From Rhizobium sp. (GTDB lineage Bacteria > Pseudomonadota > Alphaproteobacteria > Rhizobiales > Rhizobiaceae): DNA of 64,000 nucleotides. A program made the position numbers and the translations under genes. Shown piece after piece: positions 35,521 through 43,916 of this stretch; position 1 is the stretch's first letter; every line of letters begins with the position of its first letter. Below the pieces are notes generated by a model. It ran no database searches. It was not told the DNA's origin and worked only from the letters and a program-made list of their open reading frames with translations. Where the stretch lies: the NCBI GenBank assembly GCA_002796995.1, contig PEKW01000009.1, forward strand, positions 1 through 64,000. Direction: 5' to 3'.

Positions 35521-37938
35521 ATGTCGAAAACGTCTGCAGCAAACGAAGGCAATATCTATCCCGTATTGCCCCTGCGCGACATCGTGGTTTTCCCACACAT
35601 GATCGTGCCTCTGTTCGTCGGGCGCGAGAAGTCCATTCGCGCTCTCGAAGAGGTAATGGGCTCCGACAAGCAGATCATGCTGGCGACCCAGATCAATGCC
35701 GGGGACGATGATCCGGCATCCGACTCGATCTACGAAATCGGCACCGTCGCCAATGTCCTCCAGCTGCTCAAGCTGCCGGACGGAACGGTGAAGGTCCTGA
35801 TCGAGGGCCGCGCCCGCGCCAAGATCGAATCCTATACCGGCCGCGAGGAGTTCTATGAGGCGACCGCCCATGTTCTCGCCGAGCCGGACGAAGACCCGGT
35901 CGAGATCGAGGCGCTCAGCCGCTCCGTCGTTTCGGAGTTCGAGAACTACGTCAAGCTGAACAAGAAGATTTCGCCCGAAGTGGTCGGCGCCGCAAGCCAG
36001 ATCGAGGACTACTCGAAGCTGGCCGACACGGTCGCCTCGCACCTCTCCATCAAGATCACCGAGAAGCAGGAAATGCTGGAAACGGTGAGCGTGAAGACGC
36101 GCCTCGAAAAGGCGCTCGGTTTCATGGAAGGCGAGATTTCGGTTCTCCAGGTCGAGAAGCGCATCCGCTCGCGCGTCAAGCGCCAGATGGAGAAGACCCA
36201 GCGCGAATACTACCTGAACGAACAGATGAAGGCGATCCAGAAGGAACTCGGCGACGGCGAAGACGGCCGCGACGAGATGGCCGAACTGGAAGAGCGCATC
36301 GCCAAGACGAAGTTCTCCAAGGAAGCCCGTGAAAAGGCCGACGCGGAGCTGAAGAAGCTGCGCCATATGAGCCCGATGTCGGCGGAAGCCACCGTCGTGC
36401 GCAACTATCTCGACTGGCTGCTCGGCCTGCCCTGGGGCAAGAAGTCCAAGGTCAAGATCGACCTCAACGCCGCCGAGAAGATCCTCGACGAGGACCATTT
36501 CGGCCTCGACAAGGTCAAGGAGCGCATCGTCGAGTATCTCGCCGTGCAGACGCGTGCGACCAAGCTCAAGGGCCCGATTCTCTGCCTCGTCGGCCCTCCG
36601 GGCGTCGGCAAGACCTCGCTCGCCAAGTCGATCGCCAAGGCGACCGGCCGCGAATACATTCGCATGGCACTCGGCGGCGTCCGTGACGAAGCCGAAATCC
36701 GCGGCCATCGCCGCACCTATATCGGCTCGATGCCCGGCAAGGTCATCCAGTCGATGAAGAAGGCGAAGAAGTCCAACCCGCTCTTCCTTCTCGACGAGAT
36801 CGACAAGCTGGGCCAGGACTATCGCGGCGATCCGTCGTCGGCCCTGCTCGAGGTCCTGGATCCGGAACAGAACTCGACCTTCATGGACCACTACCTGGAA
36901 GTCGAGTACGACCTGTCCAACGTGATGTTCATCACCACGGCGAACACGCTCAACATTCCGGGCCCGCTGATGGACCGCATGGAGATCATCCGGATCGCCG
37001 GCTATACCGAAGACGAGAAGCTGCAGATCGCCAAGCGGCACCTGCTGCCGAAGTCGATCAAGGAACATGCCCTGCGTCCGGAAGAGTTTTCGGTTTCCGA
37101 CGATGCGATCAAGGCGATCATCCAGCAGTATACCCGCGAGGCCGGTGTCCGGTCCTTCGAGCGGGAACTGATGAAGCTCGCCCGCAAGGCTGTGACCGAG
37201 ATCCTGAAGGGCAAGACCAAGTCCGTCGCCGTCACGGCTGCGAACATTCATGACTATCTCGGCGTGCCGCGCTATCGTCACGGCGAAGCCGAAGGCGAGG
37301 ATCAGGTCGGTATCGTCACCGGTCTGGCCTGGACCGAAGTGGGCGGCGAACTGCTGACCATCGAAGGCGTGATGATGCCGGGCAAGGGCCGCATGACGGT
37401 CACCGGCAACCTCAAGGAAGTCATGAAGGAATCGATCTCGGCGGCGGCATCTTACGTCCGTTCGCGCGCCGTCGATTTCGGCATCGAGCCGCCGCGCTTC
37501 GACAAGTCGGACATTCACGTCCACGTTCCGGAAGGGGCAACCCCGAAGGACGGCCCGTCGGCCGGCGTCGCCATGGCAACCGCCATCGTCTCGATCATGA
37601 CCGGCATCCCGGTCAACAAGGACGTGGCAATGACGGGCGAGATCACGCTGCGTGGTCGCGTTCTGCCGATCGGTGGTCTGAAGGAAAAACTGCTCGCGGC
37701 ACTGCGCGGCGGTATCAAGAAGGTTCTGATCCCGGAAGAGAACGCCAAGGACCTCGCGGACATCCCGGACAACGTCAAGAACAACCTTGAGATCGTCCCG
37801 GTCTCGCGTATGGGCGAGGTCATTCGACATGCCCTGATCCGCGTACCTGAACCGATTGAATGGGACGGAACGGTCGAAACACCGGCCATCGGCACCGTCG
37901 AAGGTGTCGACGAAACAGGGGCGACTTTGGCGCATTGA
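35521..37938 (+). CDS. lon: ATP-dependent protease Lon
   Basis: Cytosolic AAA+ serine protease for damaged and regulatory proteins. 805 residues. The N-terminal LAN domain begins [24 protein letters not shown] coiled-coil is followed by the AAA+ core with [13 protein letters not shown] and [12 protein letters not shown], and the C-terminal protease domain has the catalytic dyad S680 ([13 protein letters not shown]) and K723 ([10 protein letters not shown]). AAAGGA lies 6 bp before the ATG at 35521; an ATG at 35515 is very close. A terminator follows. Confidence 0.98.
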   Translation: MSKTSAANEGNIYPVLPLRDIVVFPHMIVPLFVGREKSIRALEEVMGSDKQIMLATQINAGDDDPASDSIYEIGTVANVLQLLKLPDGTVKVLIEGRARAKIESYTGREEFYEATAHVLAEPDEDPVEIEALSRSVVSEFENYVKLNKKISPEVVGAASQIEDYSKLADTVASHLSIKITEKQEMLETVSVKTRLEKALGFMEGEISVLQVEKRIRSRVKRQMEKTQREYYLNEQMKAIQKELGDGEDGRDEMAELEERIAKTKFSKEAREKADAELKKLRHMSPMSAEATVVRNYLDWLLGLPWGKKSKVKIDLNAAEKILDEDHFGLDKVKERIVEYLAVQTRATKLKGPILCLVGPPGVGKTSLAKSIAKATGREYIRMALGGVRDEAEIRGHRRTYIGSMPGKVIQSMKKAKKSNPLFLLDEIDKLGQDYRGDPSSALLEVLDPEQNSTFMDHYLEVEYDLSNVMFITTANTLNIPGPLMDRMEIIRIAGYTEDEKLQIAKRHLLPKSIKEHALRPEEFSVSDDAIKAIIQQYTREAGVRSFERELMKLARKAVTEILKGKTKSVAVTAANIHDYLGVPRYRHGEAEGEDQVGIVTGLAWTEVGGELLTIEGVMMPGKGRMTVTGNLKEVMKESISAAASYVRSRAVDFGIEPPRFDKSDIHVHVPEGATPKDGPSAGVAMATAIVSIMTGIPVNKDVAMTGEITLRGRVLPIGGLKEKLLAALRGGIKKVLIPEENAKDLADIPDNVKNNLEIVPVSRMGEVIRHALIRVPEPIEWDGTVETPAIGTVEGVDETGATLAH

Positions 37939-37981
37939 GGCAGTTTTTGCCTTAGTCTTGCCAAATTGGCACATCGAACGG

Positions 37982-38012
37982 AAAAAGGCTGGCAAAAATG
38001 CCAGCCTTTTTT
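37982..38012 (+). terminator. Rho-independent terminator of lon
   Basis: The 13-bp stem AAAAAGGCTGGCA / TGCCAGCCTTTTT with a short A-rich loop ends in TTTTTTG, 44 bp after the lon stop. Confidence 0.93.
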
Positions 38013-38144
38013 GTGTAAACTCCCCGAAACCGCTTGTTTTCCGGGCCATTGCGGTGCTTTTGAGTTGCTTAGGGCAGATGCATACGTATTCTCCGCCCGA
38101 CTTATCCATTGAGTCGTTTCATACCAATCAGAAAGGGTGGAAAC

Positions 38145-38420
38145 ATGAACAAGAACGAACTCGTATCCGCGGTCGCCGAGAAGGCCGGCCTCACCAAGGC
38201 CGATGCAGCTTCCGCCGTTGACGCCGTTTTCGAAACGGTTCAGGCCGAGCTGAAGAACGGCGGCGATGTTCGCCTCGCTGGCTTCGGTGCTTTCACCGTT
38301 GCTCGTCGCGAAGCTTCGAAGGGCCGCAACCCGTCGACCGGCGCCGAAGTCGACATTCCGGCTCGTAACGTGCCGAAGTTCACGGCTGGCAAGGGTCTCA
38401 AGGACGCCTGCAACAGCTAA
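38145..38420 (+). CDS. hupB: HU-type DNA-binding protein
   Basis: Nucleoid-associated dimer that bends DNA. 91 residues. MNKNELVSAVAEKAGLTKADA at the start and the signature GFGAFTVARREASKGRNPSTG in the arm are those of HU-beta. FTAGKGLKDACNS ends the protein. AAGGGTGG lies 4 bp before the ATG at 38145. It keeps the widespread order clpP-clpX-lon-hup. No promoter was identified with confidence in the 206-bp gap, but the lon terminator implies one. Confidence 0.97.
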   Translation: MNKNELVSAVAEKAGLTKADAASAVDAVFETVQAELKNGGDVRLAGFGAFTVARREASKGRNPSTGAEVDIPARNVPKFTAGKGLKDACNS

Positions 38421-38472
38421 TCGGCAGGACGCCTTTACGCCGATAGGGGCGAAAGGGCCTGTTGACACTCAT

Positions 38473-38508
38473 GGAAAAGCCCGGTGCGGAGACGCGCCGG
38501 GCTTTTCC
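38473..38508 (+). terminator. Terminator after hupB
   Basis: The 12-bp stem GGAAAAGCCCGG / CCGGGCTTTTCC is followed by TTTTG, about 52 bp after the hupB stop and just before the convergent gene's stop. It may serve both. Confidence 0.85.
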
Positions 38509-38528
38509 TTTTGCGGCGTGAGTTGACG

Positions 38529-38927
38529 TCAGTAGTCGCAGTAGCCGCCGTCGAGGCCGACGGAGGGGTCGTGGTTGTCGAAGAGGACGCGCATGTCGCA
38601 GGTCTCTGTGTCGGGCGCGGAAATCGGTCCGGCGCAATAGGAACCTTCCGGCGTGTAGACCTCGACGAACCAGCGATGGTGCACATAGGTCTGGAAGCCG
38701 GATTCCTCACCCGGTTGCACCAGGGCGTATTCGCGCAGGTTCCCCTCGAAGTCCGCCCAATAGATGCGGAAGGCATAGGCCGTGTCGTTGTGGAAGCGGA
38801 TGCCGGTCGGAATATTGGTTTCGGGTGATGAAGCAGCACCGGCAACACAATCGTCGGCCTTCAATGGGCTTGCCGGCAGCAGAAGCAAGGTTAAAGCACT
38901 GGCGCTGAGAAATAGCCTAAAGTTCAT
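38529..38927 (-). CDS. Secreted VHL beta-domain-like protein
   Basis: A 132-residue protein with a signal peptide (about residues 1-24, ending PLKA|DD). The mature part aligns with the beta domain of the von Hippel-Lindau protein: W57 (IYWADFEG), Y67, P72-G73, T80-Y81, H84 and W86 (QTYVHHRW). These are spaced exactly as human W88, Y98, P103-G104, S111-Y112, H115 and W117. Those human residues form the hydroxyproline pocket. Four cysteines (C27, one near 97, one near 109, one near the end) may form disulfides. No alpha domain (elongin-binding) is present. Bacterial VHL-like domains are known; the partner and function here are not. It converges with hupB. Confidence 0.8.
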   Translation of the reverse strand: MNFRLFLSASALTLLLLPASPLKADDCVAGAASSPETNIPTGIRFHNDTAYAFRIYWADFEGNLREYALVQPGEESGFQTYVHHRWFVEVYTPEGSYCAGPISAPDTETCDMRVLFDNHDPSVGLDGGYCDY

Positions 38928-39123
38928 TGGTGTCTTTCTTGATGGCGGCGGCGATGGCCGATTTCTGCATGAAAGCGGAAGTGAAGCAATGGGCGGGCGC
39001 TGACCGTTTCTTCCGACCTCGGCTGATCTGTTTCAAGGGGCGCTAAAACCGCTCGGGCGCACCATCCCTTGTGCGGGAATGGCATTTGATCTATTCGCAG
39101 AGATGCTGGCTTTGCCGGCATTC
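38928..39123. other. Intergenic region before the FMN riboswitch
   Basis: About 196 bp between the divergent VHL-like gene and the riboswitch. It must hold promoters for both transcripts. No clear motif or gene was seen. Confidence 0.4.
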
Positions 39124-39268
39124 GTTCTCAGGGCGGGGTGCAAGTCCCCACCGGCGGTAAGGAGGTTCGCCTCCAAGCCCGCGAGCGCCTCCCGGCCGAT
39201 GGTCGGAAGGGTCAGCAGATCCGGTTGGATTCCGGAGCCGACGGTCACAGTCCGGATGAAAGAGAATG
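39124..39268 (+). ncRNA. FMN riboswitch (RFN element)
   Basis: All conserved parts are present in order: GTTCTCAGGGCGGGGTGCAA, GTCCCCACCGGCGGTAAG, AGCCCGCGAGCG, GGTCAGCAGATCCGGT, ATTCCGGAGCCGACGGTCA and CAGTCCGGATGAAAGAGAA. These form the P1-P6 six-stem junction that binds FMN. It precedes a riboflavin transporter-type gene by 180 bp, so high FMN should turn that gene off. Confidence 0.95.
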
Positions 39269-39448
39269 AGGCAATTGGTTATGGCGCCGCGTTTCCGGAT
39301 GGATGTATCCGGATGCAGGCGGCTCGGCCTGCGTATGCCGTCCGCTCGTGTGGATGGCCGCGCATGCGGGTGGGCTCGTCCAGGCAGGCCCTGCCGCGAA
39401 TGCCCTCATGCGTCCTGATTTGTGTTGGTCCTTGTGAAGGAAAGAAAC

Positions 39449-40348
39449 ATGAATCAGAGCTCCCTTACGCTCTCCCGCTCCCGCGCGTTTGCCGGAGCCT
39501 CCTACATGGTGCTGGCGGGTATCGCCTTCGCCCTGCTCAATGTCGCGACCCAGTGGCTGGCCATGACCCTGGCCTTCCCGCCGGCCTCGGCGGCCTTCTG
39601 GCAATATGGCTTTGCCCTCGTGCTGTCCCTGCCGCTGCTGTTCAAGCTCGGCCTTCGGGCGATGCGCACGCGCTATCCCTGGCGGCACCTGCTGCGCGTC
39701 CTGCTCGCCGCCCTCGGCGTGCAGGCCTGGGTCACCGGGCTGGCCACCGTGCCGATCTGGCAGGCGATCGCACTGGTCATGACCTCGCCCTTCTTCATAA
39801 TCATCGGCGCCAGGCTCTTTCTCGGCGAAAGCGTCGGCTGGCCCCGCTGGGTGGCGACGCTTGTCGGCTTCGTCGGCGCGATGATCATCCTGCAGCCCTG
39901 GGCGGACACGTTCTCGGTGGCAGCCCTCCTGCCGATTTTGTCGGCCCTGCTGTGGGGCGGATCATCCTTGCTGATGAAGAACCTCACGGCCTTCGAGCCG
40001 CCGGAGACGATCACCGTCTGGCTGCTGGTGCTGCTGACGCCGATCAATGCGGGTTTGGCGTTCGCCTCGGGCTTTGCCGTGCCGACCGGTCTTGCCCTGG
40101 CGCTGCTGCTGGCGGCCGGGCTCCTGACGGTCGTTGGCCAGTATCTCTTGACGCTAGCCTATAACGCGGCGGACGCGGCCTATGTGCAGCCCTTCGATGA
40201 CCTGAAGCTGCCGCTCAACGTGCTCGCCGGCTGGCTGGTTTTCGGCTATGCCCCGGCCGGCTATCTGTGGCTCGGCGCGCTGCTGATCCTCGGCGCCTCG
40301 CTGTTCCTGATGACGGCCGAGATGCGCAAGGAACGGACCTCCGCCTGA
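39449..40348 (+). CDS. ribN: DMT-superfamily riboflavin transporter RibN
   Basis: Predicted riboflavin importer of the inner membrane, 299 residues with ten hydrophobic helices in two EamA repeats (GASYMVLAGIAFALLNVATQWLA... and ILSALLWGGSSLLMKNLTAFEP...). The EamA fold alone covers many substrates. The upstream FMN riboswitch and the similarity in layout to the rhizobial RibN group support riboflavin. GAAGGAAAG lies before the ATG at 39449. It ends close to a Pho box that belongs to the next gene. Confidence 0.82.
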   Translation: MNQSSLTLSRSRAFAGASYMVLAGIAFALLNVATQWLAMTLAFPPASAAFWQYGFALVLSLPLLFKLGLRAMRTRYPWRHLLRVLLAALGVQAWVTGLATVPIWQAIALVMTSPFFIIIGARLFLGESVGWPRWVATLVGFVGAMIILQPWADTFSVAALLPILSALLWGGSSLLMKNLTAFEPPETITVWLLVLLTPINAGLAFASGFAVPTGLALALLLAAGLLTVVGQYLLTLAYNAADAAYVQPFDDLKLPLNVLAGWLVFGYAPAGYLWLGALLILGASLFLMTAEMRKERTSA

Positions 40349-40381
40349 CCCAGGGGAGGGGCGTCGCGCAATCCGCCCGGA

Positions 40382-40399
40382 TTGTCATCCGCCTGTCAT
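40382..40399 (+). promoter_or_regulatory. Pho box (PhoB site)
   Basis: TTGTCATCCGCCTGTCAT is a near-perfect pair of TGTCAT direct repeats at 11-bp spacing, as in the CTGTCAT-N4-CTGTCAT PhoB consensus. It lies 53 bp before the start of the phytase-like gene. Confidence 0.8.
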
Positions 40400-40452
40400 C
40401 CGCATGACGCAAAAGCCTCCTGTTCCTTTCTCACGGAAACAGGAGGTTTCCC

Positions 40453-42651
40453 ATGACGTATGGCTTTTCCCGCGCGGCCCTGACCGCAGCCCTTTTGGCT
40501 TCCGTCGCCGCACCCGCCGGCGCCGAGCAGGTCTTCAACCGCATCGCATCCTTCCCCGTCGCCACCAATATTCCGGCCGACAAGGATGCGAAGTCCGTCT
40601 CCTCCGCCGAAATCATCGCGGCGACGGAAGACGGCATGATGCTCATCTATTCCGACAGCCCGCTCGGCGCGATCGGCTTCGTCGACATTTCCGACGCCAA
40701 GGCCCCGAAGGCTGCCGGCGCCCTGATGATGGACGGCGAGCCCACCTCGGTCACCGTCGTCGGCGGCAGGGCGCTCGTCGCCGTCAACACCTCCGAGAGC
40801 AAGGCCAAGCCCTCGGGCCGGCTTTCGATCGTCGACATCGCCTCGAAGGCGATCGACGCCAGCTGCGATCTCGGCGGCCAGCCTGATTCGGTGGCGATCT
40901 CCGCCGACAAGAGCTTTGCCGCTGTTGCCATCGAGAACGAGCGCGACGAAGATCTGAACGAGGGCAAGCTGCCGCAGCTGCCGGCGGGCGATCTCGCCAT
41001 CGTTTCCCTGAAGGACGGCGTTGCCGACTGCGCTTCGATCAAGCATGTCGCCTTGACCGGCCTTGCCGAAGTCGGCGCCGATGATCCGGAGCCGGAATTC
41101 GTCTCGATCAACAGCATCGGCGAGATCGCCGTGACGCTGCAGGAAAACAACCACATCGCCATCGTCGACGGCAAGACCGGCACGGTGAAGACCCATTTCT
41201 CGGCCGGCGCCATCGACCTCGCCGGCATCGACACCAAGTCCGACGGCGCGCTGAAGTTCACCGGCAAGAAGGAAGGCGTGCTTCGCGAACCCGACGCCCT
41301 GAAGTGGCTGGACGACAACCGTTTCGTCGTCGCCAACGAAGGTGACTACGAAGGCGGCTCGCGCAGCTTCACCATCTTCGACAAGAACGGCAAGGTCTTC
41401 TACGAATCCGGCCCGTCGCTCGAACTGGCCATCGCCCAGATCGGCCACTTCCCCGACAAGCGCGCCAAGTCCAAGGGCGTCGAACTCGAAGGCCTGGAAG
41501 CCGCCACCTTCGGCGACCAGAAATACTTCTTCGTGCTCTCCGAGCGTGCCTCGATCGCCGCTGTCTATAAGGACACCGGCGCCGAGCCCGAACTGGTCCA
41601 GCTTCTGCCGTCGGGCGTTTCGCCGGAAGGTGCGGTCGCCATCCCGAGCCGCAACCTGTTCGTCACCGCCAACGAGGTCGACCTGGTCGAGGATGGCGGT
41701 GCCCGCTCGCATGTGATGCTCTATGAACTCGGCGAAGGCGAAGCCGCCTATCCGACCATCCGCTCCGAAATCGTCGACGGCGCTCCGATCGGCTGGGGTG
41801 CGCTCTCGGGCCTCGTCGGCGATGCCGAGAAGGCAGGCCAGCTATATGCCGTCAACGACAGCTTCTACGCCATGCAGCCGACGATCTTCACCATCGACGC
41901 GACGCAGAAGCCGGCCGTCATCACGGCGGCCCTTCCTGTTACCCGTGGTGGCCAGCCGGCCCAGAAGCTCGACATCGAAGGCATTGCGCTCGACGGCAAG
42001 GGCGGCTTCTGGCTCGCCTCCGAAGGCGATCCGGCAAAGCTCGTCGGCCACGGCATCTACAATGTCGACGCCAAGGGCGAGATCAAGGCTGAGATCGGCA
42101 TGCCCGTCGAACTGCTCGCCGGTCAGACCCGCTTCGGCTTCGAGGGCATCACCTCGGTCGGCGAAGGCGACGACCTGACGCTGTGGATGGCCGTCCAGCG
42201 CGAATGGAAGGACGACGAGAAGGGCACGGTCAAGCTCGTGTCCTATAACCCGAAGTCGAAGGAATGGGGCGCCGTGCGCTATCCGCTCGACAAGGGTGCC
42301 GATGGCTGGGTCGGCCTGTCCGAAATCACCGCCCATGGCGATCACGTCTACATCGTCGAGCGCGACAATCTGATCGGCGACGCCGCCAAGCTCAAGAAGC
42401 TCTACCGCGTGGCGATCGCCGACCTGAAGCCGGCCAAGCTCGGCGGCGAACTGCCGCTGGTCAAGAAGGAAGAGGCCCACGACTTCCTGCCGGACCTCAA
42501 GGCCGCGACCAACGGCTATGTCGTCGACAAGCTGGAAGGCTTCACCTTCGACGCGGAAGGCAAGGCCTTTGCCGTCACCGACAATGACGGCGTCGACGAC
42601 TCCTCGGGCGAGACCCTGTTCTTCCCGGTCGACCTCAAGGGCACCAACTGA
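40453..42651 (+). CDS. Periplasmic phytase/esterase-like protein (PF13449 type)
   Basis: A 732-residue secreted protein. A signal peptide (about residues 1-24, ...AAPAGA|EQ) precedes a two-part beta-propeller-like region rich in VxVVDxxxG repeats (residues about 30-420). The C-terminal esterase-like phytase domain (about 430-725) has DIEGIALDGKGGFWLASEGDPAKL, RFGFEGITSVGEGDD and KLEGFTFDAEGKAFAVTDNDGVDDSSGET, acidic motifs that probably bind calcium. Phosphate-ester cleavage is a family-based inference. AGGAGG lies just upstream of the ATG, and a Pho box is placed for phosphate-starvation induction. Confidence 0.85.
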   Translation: MTYGFSRAALTAALLASVAAPAGAEQVFNRIASFPVATNIPADKDAKSVSSAEIIAATEDGMMLIYSDSPLGAIGFVDISDAKAPKAAGALMMDGEPTSVTVVGGRALVAVNTSESKAKPSGRLSIVDIASKAIDASCDLGGQPDSVAISADKSFAAVAIENERDEDLNEGKLPQLPAGDLAIVSLKDGVADCASIKHVALTGLAEVGADDPEPEFVSINSIGEIAVTLQENNHIAIVDGKTGTVKTHFSAGAIDLAGIDTKSDGALKFTGKKEGVLREPDALKWLDDNRFVVANEGDYEGGSRSFTIFDKNGKVFYESGPSLELAIAQIGHFPDKRAKSKGVELEGLEAATFGDQKYFFVLSERASIAAVYKDTGAEPELVQLLPSGVSPEGAVAIPSRNLFVTANEVDLVEDGGARSHVMLYELGEGEAAYPTIRSEIVDGAPIGWGALSGLVGDAEKAGQLYAVNDSFYAMQPTIFTIDATQKPAVITAALPVTRGGQPAQKLDIEGIALDGKGGFWLASEGDPAKLVGHGIYNVDAKGEIKAEIGMPVELLAGQTRFGFEGITSVGEGDDLTLWMAVQREWKDDEKGTVKLVSYNPKSKEWGAVRYPLDKGADGWVGLSEITAHGDHVYIVERDNLIGDAAKLKKLYRVAIADLKPAKLGGELPLVKKEEAHDFLPDLKAATNGYVVDKLEGFTFDAEGKAFAVTDNDGVDDSSGETLFFPVDLKGTN

Positions 42652-42676
42652 CCAACATCGTTCTCCCAAGACGATT

Positions 42677-42706
42677 GGAGGCCGGGTGAGCGATCACCCG
42701 GCCTCC
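42677..42706. terminator. Hairpin terminator between convergent genes
   Basis: Perfect 13-bp inverted repeat GGAGGCCGGGTGA / TCACCCGGCCTCC with a GCGA loop. It lies 25 bp after the phytase-like stop and 37 bp before the convergent aldo/keto reductase stop. No T tract, so partly Rho-dependent use is possible. Confidence 0.75.
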
Positions 42707-42742
42707 ACTGCATTTGTGTCCCGTTTGACTCCGGGGCGTCGC

Positions 42743-43729
42743 CTACCAGCGCTGATGGACGTGCGGGGCGATCAGCCGGTCGTAGATGTCCTTCGCCGCA
42801 GCCATGACGTCGGAGGATAGGGCTGGCAGGTCGGAAGACGCCGCATTCGCCTGTGCCTGGGCGGCGTTGCGTGCGCCGGGAATGGCCACCGTCACGGCCT
42901 CGTGCATGAGGATCCAGCGCAGCGCGAACGCTGCCATCGCCGTGCCGGCCGGCACCAGCTTGCGAACCTCCTCGACGGCCTGGAGGCCGGTCTCCAGCGG
43001 CACACCGGCAAAGGTCTCGCCGACGTCGAAAGCCTCGCCATGACGGTTGAAGTTGCGGTGGTCCTCGGCCGCGAACTGCGTCGCCGCGGTGATCTTCCCC
43101 GACAGGAGGCCGCTTGCCAGCGGCACGCGGGCGATGACCGCGACCTTGCGGCGCCTGGCCTCCTGGAAGAAGAGGCCGGCCGGGCGTTGGCGGAACATGT
43201 TGAAGATGATCTGCACGCTGACCACATTCGGATATTCGATCGCTTTCAGCGCCTGCTCCACGTTCTCGACGCTCACCCCGTAATGGGCGATCTTGCCGGC
43301 GCGCTTGAGCTCTTCCAGTCCCTCGAACACCTCCGGGTGATAGTAGACCTCGGCCGGTGGGCAGTGCAGTTGCACGAGGTCGAGCCGCTCCACGCCGAGA
43401 TTCTGCAGGGAGCGGTCGATGAAGCCCGCCAGATTGGCTTTGGTATAGCCGCCGGCCACATGCGGATTGAGCCGTCTGCCGGCCTTGGTGGCGACCATCG
43501 GCCGCGCGCCGCCGCGGGCCTTCAGCACCTCGGCAATGATGCGCTCCGAGCGCCCGTCGCCATAGACGTCGGCCGTGTCGATGAAGGTCATGCCGGCATC
43601 GAGCGCCGCGTTGAGGGCCGCGCGGCCGTCCGCTTCGGAAACCTCGCCCCAGGAGCCGCCGATCTGCCACGCGCCGAAACCGATGTCGCTGACGGTGAAG
43701 TCCGTTCTGCCGAATGAATGCTGTCGCAT
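42743..43729 (-). CDS. Aldo/keto reductase
   Basis: An NADPH-dependent TIM-barrel oxidoreductase, 328 residues. The catalytic tetrad is visible as D in FIDTADVYG, Y in the same motif, K in VATKAG and H in LVQLHCPP. The C-terminal IPGARNAAQAQANAAS is the cofactor phosphate-binding segment. AGGAGG lies upstream of the ATG. It is a single gene, divergent from an unknown membrane protein. Substrate unknown. Confidence 0.93.
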   Translation of the reverse strand: MRQHSFGRTDFTVSDIGFGAWQIGGSWGEVSEADGRAALNAALDAGMTFIDTADVYGDGRSERIIAEVLKARGGARPMVATKAGRRLNPHVAGGYTKANLAGFIDRSLQNLGVERLDLVQLHCPPAEVYYHPEVFEGLEELKRAGKIAHYGVSVENVEQALKAIEYPNVVSVQIIFNMFRQRPAGLFFQEARRRKVAVIARVPLASGLLSGKITAATQFAAEDHRNFNRHGEAFDVGETFAGVPLETGLQAVEEVRKLVPAGTAMAAFALRWILMHEAVTVAIPGARNAAQAQANAASSDLPALSSDVMAAAKDIYDRLIAPHVHQRW

Positions 43730-43916
43730 GGTCGATCCTCCTCGTTGATGAACTCTGCATCGTTGCAGTTGGCAAGGGCCGGGCAGGCGGGCAAGGGAAG
43801 CGGCAGCGACGGCACGTGATGATCGAATGCGTCAGGCATGCACGCCGTAAAATCACCGTGAAGGACCGGTAGGAGAGGGCTCTTCGGTTGCTGCACCTCG
43901 AATCCGGGATGAAGGC

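Noticed and set aside
33592..38109. Very long open frame on the minus strand across clpX and lon
   Set aside because: It lies opposite clpX and lon, has the Asp/Arg/His/Leu-rich composition of an antisense frame in GC-rich DNA, and shows no domain. The opposite strand carries well-known genes.
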